Positions 18,161 to 26,669 of a stretch of 64,000 bases of DNA are shown piece by piece. How positions within the stretch are numbered: position 1 is the first letter of the stretch; every line of letters begins with the position of its first letter. The stretch spans positions 62,001 to 126,000 of the forward strand of contig CBDDEH010000003.1 in the NCBI GenBank assembly GCA_965226865.1, read 5' to 3'. The position numbers were made by a program, and so were the translations under genes. The stretch is from CBDDEH01 sp965226865 (GTDB taxonomy: Bacteria > Chloroflexota > Dehalococcoidia > Lucifugimonadales > JAGWBF01). The notes below the pieces were generated by a model. The model saw only the letters and a list, made by a program, of their open reading frames with translations. It did no database searches and was not told where the DNA came from.

Positions 18161-19303
18161 ATGGAAACCAAGGTAATTTCTTGCGATACGCATATAATCG
18201 AACCGCCCGATTTATTCGTTACAAGGATGGACTCGGCTTTTAAGGACCGTGCGCCAAGATTAGTCACCACGAAGACGTCAACGGGAAGAGAGTACGATGC
18301 CTGGTTTCTGGACGGCAGCGAGTTGGTAACTCTCGGGGCTTTTACACAGACGGCCATCAGGTTCGATGATCCTTCCCGCATCGACTTCATGGCAAAGTGG
18401 GAGGACGTAAGAAAAGGGGGCTATGACGCTGATGAAATGGTGAAGGACCTGGAGCAGGATGGTGTTTGGGGAGCATTGATTTACCCGAGCGTCGGTATTT
18501 TTTTCTGCAGAATACCAGACAGCCAACTCCTGACGGCCATATGCAGGACATATAACGAGTTCATCGCCGAGTTCGTCAAGACCTACCCACGGAGGCTGAT
18601 AGCGCCAGGATTCATAAACGTCGATGACGTTGAAGACGCCTGTGACGAGCTGGAGCGGTGCGCTGAATTGGGGTTGGTGGGAGCCCTGGTTCCTGTTTTC
18701 CCGCAGGCCGATAAGCCTTACAGTCATCCTGTATACGACCGTCTTTGGTGGACGGCCCAATATCTGGAAATGCCTCTGATAATGCACAGTGGTTACATCA
18801 GAAACGGCATTCCCGGAGTCGAACAGACCACCACGTTCAGCGATTACAGTCCGGCAGCCAGATCCAACCACGACTACTGGCTCCGTTACACTCTTACCGC
18901 CATGATCTTCGCGGGAGTGTTCGACCGTTATACAGGGCTACAGATATGCTCGGGAGAGCACGAAATCTCCTGGATACCATACTGGATTGACAGGATAGAC
19001 GAAACTTACAAAGAGCGTGGGTTCTATGGGAGGGGCTGGAAGTCCAAGCAAGGTCTGTTGCCCAGCGACTACTGGCATAGAAACATGTTCGCGACCTTCC
19101 TGGAGGACGTGGTTGCTGTCCAACGGCTACGAGACATCATTGGGGTAGAAAACATGGTTTGGGGCAGCGACTATCCCCATTCCGAGTCCACGTGGCCCAA
19201 GTCGATGGAATATCACGACAGGTTATTCGCCAACGTTCCTGAAGAAGATAAACGAAAGATCGTTTCTGAAAACGCAGTGCGGCTGTTCAACTTCAAAGTT
19301 TGA
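18161..19303 (+). CDS. Amidohydrolase-2 family protein, copy 1
   Basis: 380 residues, the metal-dependent hydrolase/decarboxylase type related to ACMSD and gamma-resorcylate decarboxylase. The N-terminal metal motif is CDTHIIEP (Asp-x-His, then Ile-Ile-Glu in place of a second His, as in many long family members). MHSGY supplies the next His and WGSDYPHSESTWP near the C-terminus the last Asp. Members hydrolyse or decarboxylate aromatic and cyclic acids. A GAGAGGTAAG box precedes ATG 18161. Copy 2 follows in tandem at high identity. It probably acts in the island's catabolic pathway; substrate unknown. Confidence 0.88.
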   Translation: METKVISCDTHIIEPPDLFVTRMDSAFKDRAPRLVTTKTSTGREYDAWFLDGSELVTLGAFTQTAIRFDDPSRIDFMAKWEDVRKGGYDADEMVKDLEQDGVWGALIYPSVGIFFCRIPDSQLLTAICRTYNEFIAEFVKTYPRRLIAPGFINVDDVEDACDELERCAELGLVGALVPVFPQADKPYSHPVYDRLWWTAQYLEMPLIMHSGYIRNGIPGVEQTTTFSDYSPAARSNHDYWLRYTLTAMIFAGVFDRYTGLQICSGEHEISWIPYWIDRIDETYKERGFYGRGWKSKQGLLPSDYWHRNMFATFLEDVVAVQRLRDIIGVENMVWGSDYPHSESTWPKSMEYHDRLFANVPEEDKRKIVSENAVRLFNFKV

Positions 19304-19396
19304 TCCACATACGCAAGGGTACCAGCTATTTCCCTAGGCTACGCACTCGGCACGGCTACCCAGGGGAAGGCCAATACCAGCGCTGTTCGACTTTTC

Positions 19397-19425
19397 TTGA
19401 CAACATACCGAAGTGCCCAGATAAT
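19397..19425 (+). promoter_or_regulatory. Promoter of amidohydrolase copy 2
   Basis: TTGACA at 19397, 17-base spacer, GATAAT at 19420-19425, 42 bases before ATG 19468. It differs from the copy-1 promoter by one base in the spacer (ATACCG against ATACCA). Confidence 0.7.
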
Positions 19426-19467
19426 GCAGCCACAACGGCTCAAAACCAGTCAGAGAGGTTAACACTC

Positions 19468-20610
19468 ATGGAAACGAAGGTTATATCGTGCGATACGCAT
19501 ATAATCGAACCGCCCGATTTATTCGTTACAAGGATGGACTCGGCTTTCAGGGACCGTGCCCCAAAACTGGTTACCACGAAGACATCATCGGGGAAAGAGT
19601 ACGATGCCTGGTTTCTGGACGGCGACGAGTTGATAACCCTGGGGGCTTTTACGCAAACGGCTCTCAGGTTCGAAGATCCCTCTCGAATAGATTTCATGGC
19701 AAAGTGGGAGGACGTAAGAAAAGGCGGTTATGACGCTGATGAAATGGTGAAGGACCTGGAGCAGGATGGTGTTTGGGGAGCATTGATTTACCCGAGCATC
19801 GGAGCTTGTTTCTCCAGAATACCCGACAGCCAGCTTCTAACAGCTATATGCAGGACTTATAACGAGTTCATAGCCGAGTTCGTCAAGACCTATCCAAAGA
19901 GGCTCATAGCGCCAGGATTTATAAACGTCGATGATATTGAAGACGCCTGTGACGACCTGGAGCGGTGCGCCGAATTGGGATTGGTGGGAGCCCTGGTGCC
20001 AGTTCTCCCACAAGCTGGCAAGCCTTACAGCCATCCTGTGTACGACCGTCTGTGGTGGACGGCCCAATATCTGGAAATGCCTCTGATAATGCACAGTGGC
20101 TACGTAAGACATGGAAACGCTGGAGTCGAGCAGACCACCACGTTCAGCGACTACAGTCCGGCGGCCAGATCCAACCACGACTACTGGATCCGGTACACTC
20201 TTACGGCCATGATCTTCGCGGGAGTATTTGACCGCTGTCCGCGGCTTCAGGTATGTTCGGGAGAGCATGAGCTATCTTGGGTCCCATACTGGATTGACAG
20301 GATAGACGAGACTTACAAAGAGCGAGGCTTCTACGGCAGGGGCTGGAAGTCCAAGCAAGGTCTGTTGCCCAGCGACTACTGGCATCGCAACATGTTCGCG
20401 ACCTTCTTGGAGGACGTAGTTGCCGTGCAGCGACTGCGGGACATTATCGGAGTTGAAAACATGGTTTGGGGCAGCGATTACCCACATTCCGAGTCTACGT
20501 GGCCCAAGTCTATGGAGTATCACGACCGGATATTCGCCAATGTTCCCGAAGAAGAGAAGCGAAAGATCGTTTCTGAAAATGCTGTGAGGCTGTTCAACTT
20601 CAACGTTTGA
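19468..20610 (+). CDS. Amidohydrolase-2 family protein, copy 2
   Basis: 380 residues from ATG 19468. The frame is open back to 19300, but the upstream part is the duplicated promoter and leader and does not match copy 1 coding sequence. The same metal motifs are kept: CDTHIIEP, MHSGY, WGSDYPHSESTWP. Differences from copy 1 cluster in a few spots, such as IGACFSR for VGIFFCR, PQAGKP for PQADKP and VRHGNAG for IRNGIPG; the last two are near the likely active-site entrance, so specificity may have shifted. GAGAGGTT precedes the start at ordinary distance. Confidence 0.88.
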   Translation: METKVISCDTHIIEPPDLFVTRMDSAFRDRAPKLVTTKTSSGKEYDAWFLDGDELITLGAFTQTALRFEDPSRIDFMAKWEDVRKGGYDADEMVKDLEQDGVWGALIYPSIGACFSRIPDSQLLTAICRTYNEFIAEFVKTYPKRLIAPGFINVDDIEDACDDLERCAELGLVGALVPVLPQAGKPYSHPVYDRLWWTAQYLEMPLIMHSGYVRHGNAGVEQTTTFSDYSPAARSNHDYWIRYTLTAMIFAGVFDRCPRLQVCSGEHELSWVPYWIDRIDETYKERGFYGRGWKSKQGLLPSDYWHRNMFATFLEDVVAVQRLRDIIGVENMVWGSDYPHSESTWPKSMEYHDRIFANVPEEEKRKIVSENAVRLFNFNV

Positions 20611-20724
20611 TCCGCATACGTAAAGACGCCAGGTATTCCCCTAGTCTACGCACTCGACACGGCTACTTAGGGGAAGGCCAGAACCCAGCGCTGTTCACCC
20701 TCTGCTCAATAAGCGAGGTCGACG

Positions 20725-22212
20725 ATGCCAGGAGCCGGAAGTAAAACACGGCCTACTCAGGCAGACCCTCGGCGACGAAGCCAAGTGGCGGATGTCCCAC
20801 AGGATCTGTGCCTTCGTCCCATCACTGAATTGTCGTGGCTTCTTAAGAACCGAAAAATCTCTCCCGTAGACCTGGTGAACGCCCACCTTGAGCGCGTCGA
20901 CGCTCTGGACAAAACCCTCAACGCCTTCATTACTGTTTCGCGTGAAGAAGCCAGCGCAGCGGCGAAAGAAGCGGAACTGGCCATTGCAGGTGGTAATTAT
21001 CGAGGCCCACTGCACGGGATCCCAATAGGGCTCAAGGATCTTTTCGCGACCACTGGAATACGGACGACTTCTGGAACCAAGATCATGGCGGACTATGTCC
21101 CCTCTGAAGACGCCACGGCTGTGGCCAAACTCAAGGATGCGGGCGCCATTATCCTCGGCAAACTCAATATGAACGAGCTTGCCCTAGGAGCCACGGGGGA
21201 GAACGCTCACTATGGCGATACGTTAAACCCCTGGAACCCAGACCGAATCAGCGGCGGGTCTAGTGGAGGCTCTGGAGTAGCGACTGCGGCGGGCGAATGT
21301 GCTGCAGCACTTGGTACTGACACAGGGGGTTCCGGACGCATTCCAGCCGCCCTTTGCGGCATCGTCGGACTTAAGCCCACCTACGGGAGAGTTAGTGTCG
21401 ATGGGGTCACAACACTGTGTTGGTCTCTCGACCACGTCAGTATTTTCACCAGAACGGTAGAAGACTGTGCACTGATGCTAAACGCTATCGCCGGCTACAA
21501 CCCCTTGGATCCAGCCTCCGCCGATGTGCCTGTCCAGGATTACACAAAAGCAATAAACGATGGCTCCAGGCCGTTACGAATTGGGGTCCCAAAGGAAGAC
21601 GTTTGGGACGGGGTTGATCCAGAGATACAAGCAGCAGTCAGGACAGCGATCGAGACCATGGCTGGCTCAGACAATACTTCGGTAGTCGACGTATCTATCC
21701 CGCTGCTGCCAACATGCGGCGATCTGGCCACGTCCCTTATGGGCGCGGAAGCCATAACCTCACATGGAGAGTTGTTAAAGGAACACGCCTCCAGTTTGGA
21801 CCCAAAGATGAGGCCACGGTTAGAACGAGGCTTGGGAGTGTCAGCGGTCGATTATATTAACGCTCAGAAGGCCCGAGCCGCTTTGAGCCGACAGGTCAAA
21901 ATTGTTCTTGAAGAGGTCGATCTTCTAGCCTTTCCGACCACCGCTATTGTGGCTCCGACACGGGGTACCGATGAAGTGGAGATAGAGGGAATAAAGGTGC
22001 CGGTTCTTGGCGCGCTGGCAAGACTAAACCGTCTTGGCAATCTCACGGGATTACCGGCGGTGAGTGTACCGTGTGGCTTCTCAAAACAAGGCTTGCCGAT
22101 TGGTCTTCAGCTAGTAGGCCGCCTTTTTGACGAGGCCACACTTCTCCGAGCCGCCAACACCTACGAGCAGGCAACTGATTGGCACAAAATACACCCATCT
22201 CTCCAAATCTAA
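20725..22212 (+). CDS. Amidase-signature hydrolase (GatA-like)
   Basis: 495 residues. The amidase signature is complete: GIPIGLKD (catalytic Lys), GGSSGGSG (cis-Ser) and GTDTGGSGRIPA (nucleophile Ser). Family members split amides, and GatA forms the amidotransferase GatCAB. No gatB or gatC is nearby and GSGR replaces the GSIR common in GatA, so a catabolic amidase is more likely here. It lies between the duplicated amidohydrolases and the Opp-type permeases on the same strand, which suits hydrolysis of an imported amide or peptide-like compound. GAGGT precedes ATG 20725. Confidence 0.87.
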   Translation: MPGAGSKTRPTQADPRRRSQVADVPQDLCLRPITELSWLLKNRKISPVDLVNAHLERVDALDKTLNAFITVSREEASAAAKEAELAIAGGNYRGPLHGIPIGLKDLFATTGIRTTSGTKIMADYVPSEDATAVAKLKDAGAIILGKLNMNELALGATGENAHYGDTLNPWNPDRISGGSSGGSGVATAAGECAAALGTDTGGSGRIPAALCGIVGLKPTYGRVSVDGVTTLCWSLDHVSIFTRTVEDCALMLNAIAGYNPLDPASADVPVQDYTKAINDGSRPLRIGVPKEDVWDGVDPEIQAAVRTAIETMAGSDNTSVVDVSIPLLPTCGDLATSLMGAEAITSHGELLKEHASSLDPKMRPRLERGLGVSAVDYINAQKARAALSRQVKIVLEEVDLLAFPTTAIVAPTRGTDEVEIEGIKVPVLGALARLNRLGNLTGLPAVSVPCGFSKQGLPIGLQLVGRLFDEATLLRAANTYEQATDWHKIHPSLQI

Positions 22213-22266
22213 GGTCAATCCAAAACAGCGCTAATGCTTGACTAAAGGACTTCATAAGATCGGCCG

Positions 22267-23181
22267 ATGGTAAAGTTCCTTCTCATTCGACTCATGCAGG
22301 GCGCAATCGCTCTCTTGATAGCTAGTTTTGGGCTGTTTCTTGTGGTCAGAACGAGTGGGAATCCTGTTAACACCATTTTGCCTATTGAAGCCACGGCTCA
22401 ACAAAGGGAAGCGATGACCAAACGCCTGGGCCTGGACCGCCCGGTTCTCTACCAGTACTGGGTCTATTTAAAGGACGCAGCTCAGGGGGACTTTGGCGTG
22501 TCGCTAAGAACCAACCAGCCTGTGACGGACTTGATCCCCAACAGACTGGGTAACTCACTCAAGCTGGCTTCCGTAGCTATTGGTTTCGCGTTGATTATAG
22601 GATTCCCGCTGGGAATCCTGGCCGCCGTTCATCGAGGGCGTTTCTGGGATCGAGTCGCCACCGGAATAGCACTTTTGGGTCAGTCGCTACCCCCCTTCTT
22701 TACCGGCATTGTTTTCATACTGCTCTTTTCAGTTTACCTGGGATGGTTCCCCGCTGCGGGATCGGGTGGTTTCAAGCATATGGTCCTACCTGCTCTAACT
22801 CTGGGATGGTTCACCAGTGCAGGCATCGTGCGCCTCCTTCGGTCCAGCATGTTGGAAGTGCTCAATAGCGAATACGTGAAGCTGGCACGGCTTAAGGGGG
22901 TCCCGGAGCACAAGTTAGTTTTGAAGCATGCATTACGTAACGCTCTGATCCCTGTGGTCACTTTCATTGGTTTCATGTATGGCCTCATCGTAGGTGCCGC
23001 TGTCACCATTGAGGTAGTTTTCGGGTGGCCTGGCCTGGGACGTCTGGCGTTTGAAGCTGTCTTGTTTAGGGATACTCCACTACTTCAAGTCACAGTACTA
23101 ACTTGGATCGCCCTGATAATAGGTATCAATTTCCTCGTAGATGTCTTATACGTCGTTCTGGACCCACGGATTCGGGTATGA
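22267..23181 (+). CDS. Opp/Dpp-type ABC transporter permease (OppB/DppB-like)
   Basis: 304 residues with six predicted membrane helices. The family start is IRLMQGAIALLIASFGLFLVVRTSGNPV, and the conserved N-terminal RLGLDRPVLYQYWVYLKDAAQGDFGVSL and the EAA loop SEYVKLARLKGVPEHKLVLKHALRN(A) match the family. It forms half of the membrane channel. The last four bases (ATGA) contain the start codon of the second permease gene. Its partners are the ATPases at 13.3-15.3 kb and the binding lipoproteins at 8.4-12.2 kb. Confidence 0.92.
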   Translation: MVKFLLIRLMQGAIALLIASFGLFLVVRTSGNPVNTILPIEATAQQREAMTKRLGLDRPVLYQYWVYLKDAAQGDFGVSLRTNQPVTDLIPNRLGNSLKLASVAIGFALIIGFPLGILAAVHRGRFWDRVATGIALLGQSLPPFFTGIVFILLFSVYLGWFPAAGSGGFKHMVLPALTLGWFTSAGIVRLLRSSMLEVLNSEYVKLARLKGVPEHKLVLKHALRNALIPVVTFIGFMYGLIVGAAVTIEVVFGWPGLGRLAFEAVLFRDTPLLQVTVLTWIALIIGINFLVDVLYVVLDPRIRV

Positions 23182-24077
23182 CGATGGAGTTGTCCAGTTT
23201 TCGATTTAGAGATTTAAGGTTCACCCGAGGCTGGCTAACAGCTCTCCGAGAACTGAAGAGCGCCCCGAAGATACCTGGGTTTATTCTTATCACCGTGGTA
23301 ATCATAGCTATCTTTGCTCCGTTAATTGCTCCTCACAACGCTATTAGAACCGATTTGGCGGCCAGGGAATTGCCCCCCGCCTGGGAAGACGCCGGCAGCA
23401 TCACCAATCTCCTGGGCACCGACCGACAGGGCCGTGATATCTTATCGCGTATCGTGGAAGGCAGCAGGGCATCACTATCCGTCGCCTTCCTCTCGATCCT
23501 TTTCGGTGGAGCTTTCGGCACGGTACTTGGCCTGGTGGCCGGGTATCGTGGTGGGTGGGTCGATTCGTTGATAATGCGTAGCGTAGATGTGTGGCTCGCG
23601 GTACCGGGCATACTTATTGGTCTTGTCCTTGCGCTAAGGTTCGGTCCGGGTTACTGGATAGTGGTGTCAGTATTAAGCATAATATTGTGGGCGCGCTACG
23701 CTCGGCTCATTCGAGGTGAAGTATTATCGTGGAAGGCTCGGGATTTTATCGCTTTGGCTAAAGTGGCCGGGGCGTCTTCCTCGCGGATTATATTCGTTCA
23801 CATATTACCTAACACTTTGAACAGTATCATCGTGCTGTCGACGCTTCAAGTTGGTTGGGCGATTATAGCCTTGGCGTCCCTTAGTTTTCTAGGAGTCGGT
23901 ATCCCACCTCCTGCGCCGTCCTGGGGCGGGATGATTTCGGAGGGCCGGAATTTCGTCGAGACCTTCTGGTGGATTTCCGTATTCCCTGGGATCGCCATTA
24001 TGCTGGTCGTGATTTCGGCAAACATGTTTGGCGACTGGTTGCGAGACGTGTTGGATCCCAACCTGCGCCAGATTTAG
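23178..24077 (+). CDS. Opp/Dpp-type ABC transporter permease (OppC/DppC-like)
   Basis: 299 residues from ATG 23178, which overlaps the stop of the preceding permease gene by four bases (ATGA); ATG 23184 is an alternative. The N-terminal OppC domain is followed by the conserved segment LGTDRQGRDILSRIVEGSRASL, and the EAA loop reads ARDFIALAKVAGASSSRIIFVHILPN. WGGMISEG near the end is typical. Together with the upstream product it makes the transmembrane pore. The gene ends 22 bases before the convergent SDR gene. Confidence 0.92.
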   Translation: MTMELSSFRFRDLRFTRGWLTALRELKSAPKIPGFILITVVIIAIFAPLIAPHNAIRTDLAARELPPAWEDAGSITNLLGTDRQGRDILSRIVEGSRASLSVAFLSILFGGAFGTVLGLVAGYRGGWVDSLIMRSVDVWLAVPGILIGLVLALRFGPGYWIVVSVLSIILWARYARLIRGEVLSWKARDFIALAKVAGASSSRIIFVHILPNTLNSIIVLSTLQVGWAIIALASLSFLGVGIPPPAPSWGGMISEGRNFVETFWWISVFPGIAIMLVVISANMFGDWLRDVLDPNLRQI

Positions 24078-24099
24078 ATTGCCAACGCCTTAATCCTTA

Positions 24100-24900
24100 C
24101 TAAGGTATATGGGCGCCGCCGTCGACGTTCAACGTCTGCCCGGTTATAAAATCCGAATCCTCACTCGCCAGAAACACGATTGCACGTCCGATGTCCTTCT
24201 CTGGGTCCCCGACCCGGCGCATGGGTACCTTGCCTTTCTGCTCTTCTATGAACTCCCTGCGTCGCTGAGCCTCGGGAGAATCCTTCCCGTGGGTTGTCTC
24301 GATCCTGGACGCGGTCAGAGCTGACGGGCATATGACGTTGACATTGATGCCATATTTGCCCCACTCGCGGGCTGCGGTCCGGCTAAAACCTCGGACTGCC
24401 TCCTTGGTAGAGTTGTAGTCGGCCATCCCCACCCATCCTTCCAGTCCAGTTATTGACCCGAAGTTGATTATCTTCCCGCCCCGGTCCTTCATGTGGGGGA
24501 AGACTGCCTTGCAGCAGTGCCAGGTAGAGTGTATCCCAGTCCGGAAAAAGGTTTCCCATTGTTCCTCTGATATGGATTCTATAGACGTCCAGCCTTCATG
24601 GGTCGGGGCCGCTGGCCACCCGCTCTGCGCTGCGTTCACCAAGATTCCGATGGCTCCGAAAGTGTTGACCACTTCTTCGACCATTTCGTTCACTGAGTTT
24701 TGATCCCCGACGTCACAAACCACCGCGATAGACTCATGACCGAGGGCCCGCATCTCGTTGGCCGCCTCATCTGCCGCTTCAGCGTTTATATCTGCTATCG
24801 TTACGTTGGCTCCTTCTTTTACCAGGGCGAGGCAAATGCCCCTTCCCAGCCATCCGGCCCCGCCGGTTACGATTGCTACTTTTCCATCTAGCTTTCCCAT
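24100..24900 (-). CDS. Short-chain dehydrogenase/reductase (FabG-like)
   Basis: 266 residues. TGGAGWLGRG is the cofactor motif, DVGDQ follows the usual CDV position, the catalytic Ser lies in NFGSITG and YNSTK supplies Tyr and Lys. NAAQS stands where NNAG is normal. The C-terminus ends ITGQTLNVDGGAHIP, typical of active members. NAD(P)-dependent oxidoreductase of unknown substrate. It has its own promoter (24946-24974) and is read toward the permease genes. Confidence 0.88.
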   Translation of the reverse strand: MGKLDGKVAIVTGGAGWLGRGICLALVKEGANVTIADINAEAADEAANEMRALGHESIAVVCDVGDQNSVNEMVEEVVNTFGAIGILVNAAQSGWPAAPTHEGWTSIESISEEQWETFFRTGIHSTWHCCKAVFPHMKDRGGKIINFGSITGLEGWVGMADYNSTKEAVRGFSRTAAREWGKYGINVNVICPSALTASRIETTHGKDSPEAQRRREFIEEQKGKVPMRRVGDPEKDIGRAIVFLASEDSDFITGQTLNVDGGAHIP

Positions 24901-24945
24901 CTGAAACCCCTAACAATATATTTTTCAAAGAATAGGCTGGCCCGA

Positions 24946-24974
24946 AATATAGCCCCACAACATAATCAGGTCAA
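24946..24974 (-). promoter_or_regulatory. Promoter of the SDR gene at 24900
   Basis: On the minus strand TTGACC (24974-24969), 17 bases, TATATT (24951-24946), about 45 bases before the ATG. It is divergent to the promoter at 25029. Confidence 0.6.
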
Positions 24975-25028
24975 GGGACGGTCGCTTTTGAGCCGCATCG
25001 GTCCGTGTGTGTACGTGGCACAAAAAAC

Positions 25029-25057
25029 TTGACAGGGACATGCGCCCCAGATAGGAT
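25029..25057 (+). promoter_or_regulatory. Promoter of the SnoaL/DUF4440-like gene
   Basis: TTGACA at 25029, 17-base spacer, TAGGAT at 25052-25057, 75 bases before ATG 25133. Confidence 0.55.
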
Positions 25058-25132
25058 GTGCGTCTCTTGCAATGCTGTGGTTATCGGTCTGGCAACTTCC
25101 CAATAGGACGATAATGTTTTGGAGGTTCAGTG

Positions 25133-25573
25133 ATGTCACAAGGGCATGCTGAGGAACAGGTAACTCAGTTGCAGAACGAATGGTTCCAGGCGTGGATAAA
25201 TCACGACGAGACCACCCTCAACAGACTCGTGGCGGACGATTATATCTTGATAACCGCTGGAGAGGGCATTCAGGTCTCTAAGAAAGAGTGGATACGAGGA
25301 GCTGTCGGACGTTTCGCTCAGAAGGGATACCAATACGACGAGATGTCTGTTCGAGTATACGAAAACGCGGCGGTGGTCATCTGGCGTTATACGGAGGAAG
25401 TCACAGATGACTTAATCGAGAGGCTTTATGGACAAAGACCTGTTCACTCTAGAGGAGATGACGGAGAACCTGGCTCCATCCGAATGTTCATGACCGACGT
25501 CTGGATCAAACGGGAAGGTGGCTGGCAGGTCGTGTCCAGGCACGCCAGCCTCCCGGCGAGAGCGGAGCGATAG
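25133..25573 (+). CDS. SnoaL-like/DUF4440 (NTF2-fold) protein
   Basis: 146 residues from ATG 25133, with GGAGG at 25121-25125; a GTG directly before it is less likely. The cone-shaped NTF2-like fold is indicated by EWFQAWINHDETTLNRLVADDYILITAGEGIQVSKKEW at the start and VWIKREGGWQVVSRHASLPA at the end. Members include polyketide cyclases, isomerases and many stand-alone proteins of unknown role. It stands alone, with its own promoter. Confidence 0.75.
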   Translation: MSQGHAEEQVTQLQNEWFQAWINHDETTLNRLVADDYILITAGEGIQVSKKEWIRGAVGRFAQKGYQYDEMSVRVYENAAVVIWRYTEEVTDDLIERLYGQRPVHSRGDDGEPGSIRMFMTDVWIKREGGWQVVSRHASLPARAER

Positions 25574-25641
25574 TTCAGAGGGACGTACAAGTGGCAACCC
25601 GAATTGAATGTTCTTGATATAGCTCAGATCAGCAAACCTGG

Positions 25642-26589
25642 GTGTTTTTAAGCTGTTGCATGGATATAAGATTCTTGGACATCAGGAGCCAATCGTGGTC
25701 TAGAGATGTGGACAGCCTCTGTTCTGATCTTGGCTCCCTCGATGTTCCAACTCTGTTTCCTCCCCATTTTCTCAAGGCCACCTTTCATAGGATCGGTGGC
25801 CGGATTTTTGTGTTACAAAGAGGAAAAAATCTGGTAGGAGCCGGTTTTCTCTTCCCACGAACTTCTCGAAACGGCGTACGGGAGTTTACCCTTCGGTTCC
25901 ACAAACAGGATCAGAACATGGAGTTAGACCAGGACGAAATTATCAATTAGGTTGAAGCGTTACTGGGTGGAGACAGGGTCGTATTCTATGATCCTGATGC
26001 GAAGGGCCAATACCGTAAGACAACGGTTCTCGAGGCCAATGGTGTCGAAATCGGCCATCCCGACGCCGGCGAGGCCGTGGCTATCCGGGACTTACAACAA
26101 CGGATTTGGCGTAGTGACCCGGGCCTGCTCTACCCGTCGGACATACACTCGACCGCCTTCAAGGCGGGCACGTCCTTGAGTGCGCGAGTCCGCGAGGAAC
26201 CTGTGGGATTCCTATTTGGTTTCTACAGCTTCGGCGATAGGCCGCTTCCTGAGCCCTGGCGTCGGGAATATGGGGCTGATCTCGGACTTGAATCCCAGCT
26301 ATTGGGCGTGTTGCCGGAATATCGAAATCGCGGGATAGCCTTTCTTTTGAAGCGGTTTCAGGCTGAGGAGGCCCTGGAACAACAGATCCGGATTATCAAC
26401 TGGACCGTTGACCCTTTACAATATGGAAACGCCATCTTTAATTTCGGTCGATTAAAGGCGGTCGCCTTCGAGTTCCACAGGCATTACTATACTTTCAAGA
26501 ACGTGTTGAACCAAGTTGCGACATCCAGGTTCGGCGTTACCTGGCTGTTAGAAACGCCACGAGTTAAGCAAGCCTTGATTTGTTCGTAA
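25642..26589 (+). pseudogene. GNAT-like acetyltransferase gene with an in-frame TAG and an IS at its 3' end
   Basis: One reading frame runs from ATG 25642 to TAA 26587-26589 and is interrupted only by TAG 25948-25950, where the sense reading would be ...DEIINxVEALLGG (a CAG-to-TAG change fits). The second half resembles the COG3375-type predicted acetyltransferases: LESQLLGVLPEYRNRGIAFLLKRFQ, WTVDPLQYGNAIFNFGRLKA, FHRHYYTF, and SRFGVTWLL. The coding sequence runs straight into the left end of an IS1182-like element, so the natural C-terminus may be lost. An internal restart near 26077 could still yield a 170-residue product. Confidence 0.65.
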
Positions 26590-26669
26590 AAACCCCTCGC
26601 CAGCCTGGGCAAGGTGGGGATAATGTAATAAAAGGTCGTGGGCGCTGCGCCTGGCCGAGGGAGGGGAGG

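Larger units (their letters stand above)
18074..20697 (+). repeat. Tandem duplication carrying promoter, amidohydrolase gene and downstream inverted repeat
   Basis: Two units of about 1.3 kb (start to start 1307 bases, promoter to promoter 1304 bases) lie head to tail. Both contain the same promoter, the same upstream leader, a 380-codon amidohydrolase gene and a downstream segment with the pattern TTCCCTAG/TTCCCCTA ... AGGGGA(A). In the second unit the arms TTCCCCTA and TAGGGGAA pair perfectly. The start of a third leader (CCAGCGCTGTTC) follows the second gene, as expected from unequal crossing-over. Confidence 0.8.
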
